Position numbers and translations under genes: made by a program
Shown: positions 6,270 through 9,350 of the stretch, in pieces
How positions within the stretch are numbered: position 1 is the stretch's first letter
Layout: every line of letters starts with the position of its first letter
Assembly: GCA_002506875.1 (NCBI GenBank)
Contig: DAYJ01000131.1
Coordinates: 3,266 to 12,615, forward strand
Reading direction: 5' to 3'
DNA: 9,350 nt
DNA from: Euryarchaeota archaeon UBA40
GTDB lineage: Archaea > Thermoplasmatota > Poseidoniia > Poseidoniales > Thalassarchaeaceae
The notes under the pieces: generated by a model
The model's input: only the letters and a program-made list of their open reading frames with translations
The model's database searches: none
Told to the model about the DNA's origin: nothing

Positions 6270-7286
6270 TCATTCCGGAATAGACTCAGTAGACGATGCT
6301 ATTTCAGGAGTAGAGTCTGCTGGGGCACCATCTACTGGTGCACCCGGACGAGTGCGGAGTTCATTGACTAGGGCGTAGACGTCCATCGGACGGCGGATAC
6401 CATAGAAGCAGTCCTCTGGATTGAGGTCGACTGTCTTCCTAGTTCGTTGCAACCTCATCATGAAGATGAAGAAACGGAATAAACGAACTACGAGGTTGCT
6501 TGTTTCCTTTGTAGCGGCATCGGTAACATCGGTAACTGCACCTGCACCGACTGACATCGAATCCTCCTTCAGACCAAGGCCAGATGCCGTGATAACGTGG
6601 AGGCTGCCGTAGCCAAGAATGCGCCCGATAAGGCTACGCTCGACCTTCAGGTTCTCGATCTTAGAGAGGCTGATGGCGTGACTATTAGAATCAATGAACT
6701 TCAAGAATTCCTTCTTCAGGTAGACCTGCTTATCCGTGATAACGTAAGTGAATGCACGCTGATACATCACCGTGAGAACGAACATTACACCAGCATATCC
6801 GCCACCAAAAATCAGGTAGAAGCTGTCCTTCCACTCTGGAAGGAAACCGCTATCTTGGAGACCAATGAACCCGGAGATGAAACTGTCTGTAAGAACGGTC
6901 TCAATGAAAAATACACCAGGTGTGATTGAAATCACAAGCAAGGACACCGTGTAGAGCCCCCCTGATGTCGAGAAATTGACGAAGCGATTGATCCAAGTGA
7001 GAATCATCATCATGACAAAGAAGCCAGCGATGCCAGTCGAAACAAGCAATTCTAAGAGATTCAAGAGGAAGTTCAGACCGCCTTCGCCCTCTGGTGCTTC
7101 GTAGCCAATCCCGAATAGGAGGTGGACTACCAGTACAAACACAATCAGAAGGTAGCGAGGGAACATAGAGAGGACGATTGGACCCGAACGGTAGTATGGA
7201 TCCTCATAAGGAGACATTTCGGGAACTGCGTCTCTTGCTGCTTCAACATCTAACTTCTCACGAAATGTGTCCATCTGTCCACCCAT
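6270..7286 (-). CDS. Membrane protein with bPH2 (DUF304-like) domain
   Basis: This protein has 338 residues from ATG 7286. Four hydrophobic segments lie at about residues 45-60, 77-100, 111-131 and 155-175. They are followed by a bacterial PH-like (bPH2/DUF304) domain: TYVITDKQVYLKKEF (180-194), then ISLSKIENLKVERSLIGRIL (205-224) and GYGSLHVITASG (225-236), the standard order of strands in that family. The second half is unusual: between that strand and the closing FYGIRRPMDVYALVNELR (294-311) are about 57 residues that include a hydrophobic/basic stretch, LVVRLFRFFIFMMRLQRTRK (265-284). The tail is Ser/Pro/Ala-rich and probably disordered. Function of these proteins is mostly unknown; they are usually membrane-associated. 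The start is supported by GAGGT seven bases upstream of ATG 7286, better than the TTG at 7289 or the ATG at 7274. It appears monocistronic or first of its group, with its own TATA box. Confidence 0.75.
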   Translation of the reverse strand: MGGQMDTFREKLDVEAARDAVPEMSPYEDPYYRSGPIVLSMFPRYLLIVFVLVVHLLFGIGYEAPEGEGGLNFLLNLLELLVSTGIAGFFVMMMILTWINRFVNFSTSGGLYTVSLLVISITPGVFFIETVLTDSFISGFIGLQDSGFLPEWKDSFYLIFGGGYAGVMFVLTVMYQRAFTYVITDKQVYLKKEFLKFIDSNSHAISLSKIENLKVERSLIGRILGYGSLHVITASGLGLKEDSMSVGAGAVTDVTDAATKETSNLVVRLFRFFIFMMRLQRTRKTVDLNPEDCFYGIRRPMDVYALVNELRTRPGAPVDGAPADSTPEIASSTESIPE

Positions 7287-7293
7287 CAAATCA

Positions 7294-7298
7294 ACCTC
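7294..7298 (-). promoter_or_regulatory. Shine-Dalgarno GAGGT for the bPH2-domain gene
   Basis: On the minus strand GAGGT lies seven bases before ATG 7286 and settles the start over the TTG one codon upstream and the ATG four codons downstream. Confidence 0.6.
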
Positions 7299-7320
7299 AA
7301 CTACAGTTTAGACGGGTTCG

Positions 7321-7330
7321 TATATAATTA
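7321..7330 (-). promoter_or_regulatory. TATA box of the bPH2-domain gene
   Basis: TAATTATATA on the minus strand is the best TATA match in the window, in a 60-base gap between two genes. Its centre is about 39 bases before the ATG at 7286, so transcription would begin near 7300, leaving a leader of about 14 bases that just includes the GAGGT site. Confidence 0.6.
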
Positions 7331-7346
7331 CATTCAACAATCTGCG

Positions 7347-8516
7347 TCAATGTAACAATCCCCACGAATGTTCAGCATTCCCACGAATCCACCCATATGT
7401 CTCCGCAGTACGGACCTCGACTTCATCACAAATTGCGATCTCCTCTACCACGAGCGGGTACTCATTGTAAGTGAAATGAGAGGTCAGACCTGCCCTTGTG
7501 GGTTGATCAAAGGTCCAATGGGCTCGGCTCGAAGCACGGAGAATTGTACTAATCTGAGTTCGGCCATTCCAAACCCTAACCTTGAATCCGGGCAATGGTG
7601 AACCCTGATCATCTACAGGCCCATCTTCACCCGGATGAAGAACTTCCACCTCACAACGTTCGAATCGCTCGGTACGCTGTCGCCTTGCATCGTGAAATAA
7701 GCCCGCAGTCCGAATAGGTACACGATGGCGATCACGACGACGCCATGCAGTAGAATCATTCGAGGTCATCGAAAGTGAAAGATGTGGAAAAAACCAGTCG
7801 AAATACGAACCGTCATCGAAATGTAGGAAACCCCAGAACCAAGGCACTGAAGGAGCCTGGACAATCACCTTCTGAAAGTAGGCTGTCCCCTCGACCTCTT
7901 CGTCACCAATACAGCCCTTCGCTTTCGTACCGTGGATACGAAGAATGTCGTAACCCATCGTACCTGTGAAAACATTGTTCGAACGAGTGACGCCTGAAAT
8001 CGCGGGATTCCAAGGAGTCATTTCAAGATCGAAAGAAGCAGGAGCTCCTGCCGCAACATGCTCCTCATCCGAGCGGAGTTTGAGCCAGAATGAGGAAGCA
8101 TCAGGCTGGAGCCCCATAGACAGATCATCTTCTGTCAGTGGGACGACAGCGCCCCCAAGAGAGTCCGAAGGCCAAGAAGGGTGGCGATGGTCGATTGCCG
8201 CCATTCGGCATTTCCGTAATACCAGCGGCTCATACATGCGGTCGCCATCATACCACCAAGCACAAACCATCCCACCGAGAACATGCCCCCCATGCTCATC
8301 GGTATGGAATCGTTCACCACCCCATGGAATACCACTGACATCAATCGATGCTGTATCCTTGGTAGACCATAGCACCATCAATTGGCGGGAACGCTCGGGG
8401 TGGTCCTTGCAGGGGAGTACCACAAGCCACCACCACCATTGCCATGTGAGTCGATGCATGGTAGGCAGAAAATCGAGCCGCCAGAGAGTATCGAGGTCAC
8501 CCTCAAAGCGCTCCAT
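7347..8516 (-). CDS. Tryptophan-rich AttH/CrtC-like (lipocalin-like) protein
   Basis: This 389-residue protein resembles the AttH/carotenoid 1,2-hydratase (CrtC) group, which binds or modifies hydrophobic molecules in two linked beta-barrel domains. Supporting features: a first strand TWQWWWWLVVL (24-34) in the place of the family's EWWY strand; VEGTAYFQKVI (208-218) followed by WFWGFLHFDDGSYFDWF (226-242), matching the 'G.aY.dh.W...WdWf' core; and a closing AETYGWIRG (371-379). I see no signal peptide or TM segment. About 21 of 389 residues are Trp (5%), which is high; several sit where a lipophilic pocket would be. Catalytic residues of CrtC cannot be confirmed. The start is uncertain: ATG 8516, or TTG 8558, which overlaps the permease stop by three bases and would suggest coupling. 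It lies directly downstream of the ABC permease, like AttH in bacterial clusters. Family assignment is moderate; a DUF2804-like protein is the alternative. Confidence 0.55.
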   Translation of the reverse strand: MERFEGDLDTLWRLDFLPTMHRLTWQWWWWLVVLPCKDHPERSRQLMVLWSTKDTASIDVSGIPWGGERFHTDEHGGHVLGGMVCAWWYDGDRMYEPLVLRKCRMAAIDHRHPSWPSDSLGGAVVPLTEDDLSMGLQPDASSFWLKLRSDEEHVAAGAPASFDLEMTPWNPAISGVTRSNNVFTGTMGYDILRIHGTKAKGCIGDEEVEGTAYFQKVIVQAPSVPWFWGFLHFDDGSYFDWFFPHLSLSMTSNDSTAWRRRDRHRVPIRTAGLFHDARRQRTERFERCEVEVLHPGEDGPVDDQGSPLPGFKVRVWNGRTQISTILRASSRAHWTFDQPTRAGLTSHFTYNEYPLVVEEIAICDEVEVRTAETYGWIRGNAEHSWGLLH

Positions 8517-8554
8517 GGCACGACACGGAATAAACGGCTGATGAACGCTGGCCC

Positions 8555-9350
8555 TCAATCAATCTCTCTACGACCAAGGAAGGATTGCCCAAGACCGACC
8601 ATCAAGAGCACGTATACTACAAGCACACCGGCTGCCACAAGTAGTGCCACAGCTGGTGATTCATTGATCGTTGGGGCGTTCCAGAACACCGAGAAGATGT
8701 CGGCTGAATCATAGTAGCCTTCACCGATGATGTCATAGTACTGCGAATCCGGCCAAGCGATCAATGCAGCAGCGTTCACCATCTCGATACCCCAATGTGA
8801 TACTGAAAGCCAAGCGATTCGGCTCTGACCTCCACTAAGCAGAGAGAAGAAGGCCATGATGAACTCCCAGAGACCCATCACAATCGCGATATAGGCACCA
8901 AAACGCTTGGAGAGAACACCAAACATTGCGAATGTTGTTGAATAGGCAAGGAGGACAAGGGCGGATGCGATACCTACAATCAACCAGACCGTCAAATCTT
9001 GGAATCTGAACAGTGATTCAGATGGACCGAGGAAACCAGTGACGATGCCCACTGTCACTGCGAGACCGAGCATGTAGGGGCCAGCGAGGAGCATGAACCC
9101 AAGGATACGATAGAGAAAGAACTCAGCTCGATGAATCGGCTTGCCGATAAGATAGTACATCGTTCCTGAAGCCATCTCATCACGTACCAAACCAGTAGCG
9201 AGGAACATAGGAATGAATATCCCGAGGATGAACAAGAATGCTACTTTGCTTACAGCAAGAATGAATCCACGATGCGCGCTCTCTAATGTGAACTCCGATT
9301 CAGAGGGGTCCTCATCAACACCCCAATCTGCTTCAATCCGTATCAGGTTA
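8555..9350 (-). CDS. ABC-2 type transporter permease, N-terminus truncated at window edge
   Basis: The frame stays open from the TGA at 8557-8555 to the right edge, giving 264 residues with no start, so the N-terminus is missing. The TTG at 9235 lies inside the frame and should not be taken as the start. The visible part begins with a hydrophilic acidic loop (IEADWGVDEDPSESEF, 5-20) and then a TM segment. This is followed by the typical ABC-2 permease sequence ATGLVRDEMASGTMYYLIGKP and IHRAEFFLYRILG (51-84), in which the short loop couples to the ATPase. About four further TM segments follow, with a hydrophilic loop carrying Trp, Tyr and Asp residues (about 190-220) before the last TM segment, and the protein ends FLGRREID. 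It would form a homo- or heterodimer with an ATPase, probably encoded beyond the edge. It overlaps or abuts the lipocalin-like gene. Substrate is unknown. Confidence 0.8.
   Translation of the reverse strand, partial: NLIRIEADWGVDEDPSESEFTLESAHRGFILAVSKVAFLFILGIFIPMFLATGLVRDEMASGTMYYLIGKPIHRAEFFLYRILGFMLLAGPYMLGLAVTVGIVTGFLGPSESLFRFQDLTVWLIVGIASALVLLAYSTTFAMFGVLSKRFGAYIAIVMGLWEFIMAFFSLLSGGQSRIAWLSVSHWGIEMVNAAALIAWPDSQYYDIIGEGYYDSADIFSVFWNAPTINESPAVALLVAAGVLVVYVLLMVGLGQSFLGRREID

Noticed and set aside
7361..7389. Short direct repeat CCCACGAAT (two copies)
   Set aside because: Both copies lie inside the C-terminal codons of the lipocalin-like gene, are only nine bases long and have no other repeat structure around them.
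7966..8541. Plus-strand 191-residue frame opposite the lipocalin-like gene
   Set aside because: Low-complexity Ser/Arg/Pro/His composition is typical of an antisense shadow, whereas the minus frame has conserved motifs.
8555..9235. Start of the permease at TTG 9235
   Set aside because: The frame stays open for a further 38 codons to the window edge and encodes plausible protein, so this is an internal leucine and the gene is truncated by the window.

Overview
The window most likely comes from an archaeon, probably a mesophilic marine euryarchaeon. The best evidence is a clear CTP-dependent riboflavin kinase (RibK) at 4215-4685, an enzyme type typical of archaea. TATA-box-like elements at archaeal distances upstream of starts (best at 7321-7330) and an AGGTGA ribosome binding site fit this. 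The balanced base composition and tightly packed, bacterial-looking metabolic genes suggest Thermoplasmatota/Poseidoniales (Marine Group II), but that placement is inference. I see no RNA genes, mobile elements, CRISPR arrays or tandem repeats.

Layout. (1) 1-452, minus strand: the N-terminal part of a gene that runs off the left edge; its promoter region is the 255-base gap 453-707. (2) 708-2054, plus strand: two unrecognised membrane-protein genes, probably an operon. (3) 2056-3234, minus strand: a PLP-dependent alpha-oxoamine synthase of the glycine C-acetyltransferase (Kbl) group, convergent with the previous pair and separated by one base. (4) 3311-4685, plus strand: a PqqB-like metallo-beta-lactamase-fold protein and RibK, 28 bases apart and divergent from Kbl. 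(5) 4668-6189, minus strand: TPR-like protein then TruA tRNA pseudouridine synthase. TruA's Shine-Dalgarno overlaps the TPR stop codon, and TruA converges on RibK with an 18-base overlap. (6) 6270-7286, minus strand: a membrane protein with a bPH2 (DUF304-like) domain and the best TATA/Shine-Dalgarno combination in the window. (7) 7347-9350, minus strand: an ABC-2 type permease whose N-terminus is beyond the right edge, followed by a very tryptophan-rich protein resembling AttH/CrtC lipocalin-like proteins.

How the genes work together. RibK makes FMN from riboflavin with CTP; TruA modifies tRNA; Kbl condenses an amino acid with an acyl-CoA or cleaves the product. The PqqB-like protein is an orphan: no other PQQ gene is present, and its immediate partner is RibK. 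The permease and lipocalin-like gene are adjacent and possibly translationally coupled, which recalls bacterial ABC-permease/AttH gene groups and suggests handling of a hydrophobic compound. The most interesting items are this permease/lipocalin-like pair, the orphan PqqB-like/RibK pair, the unusual insertion in the bPH2-domain protein, and the two-gene orphan membrane cassette.
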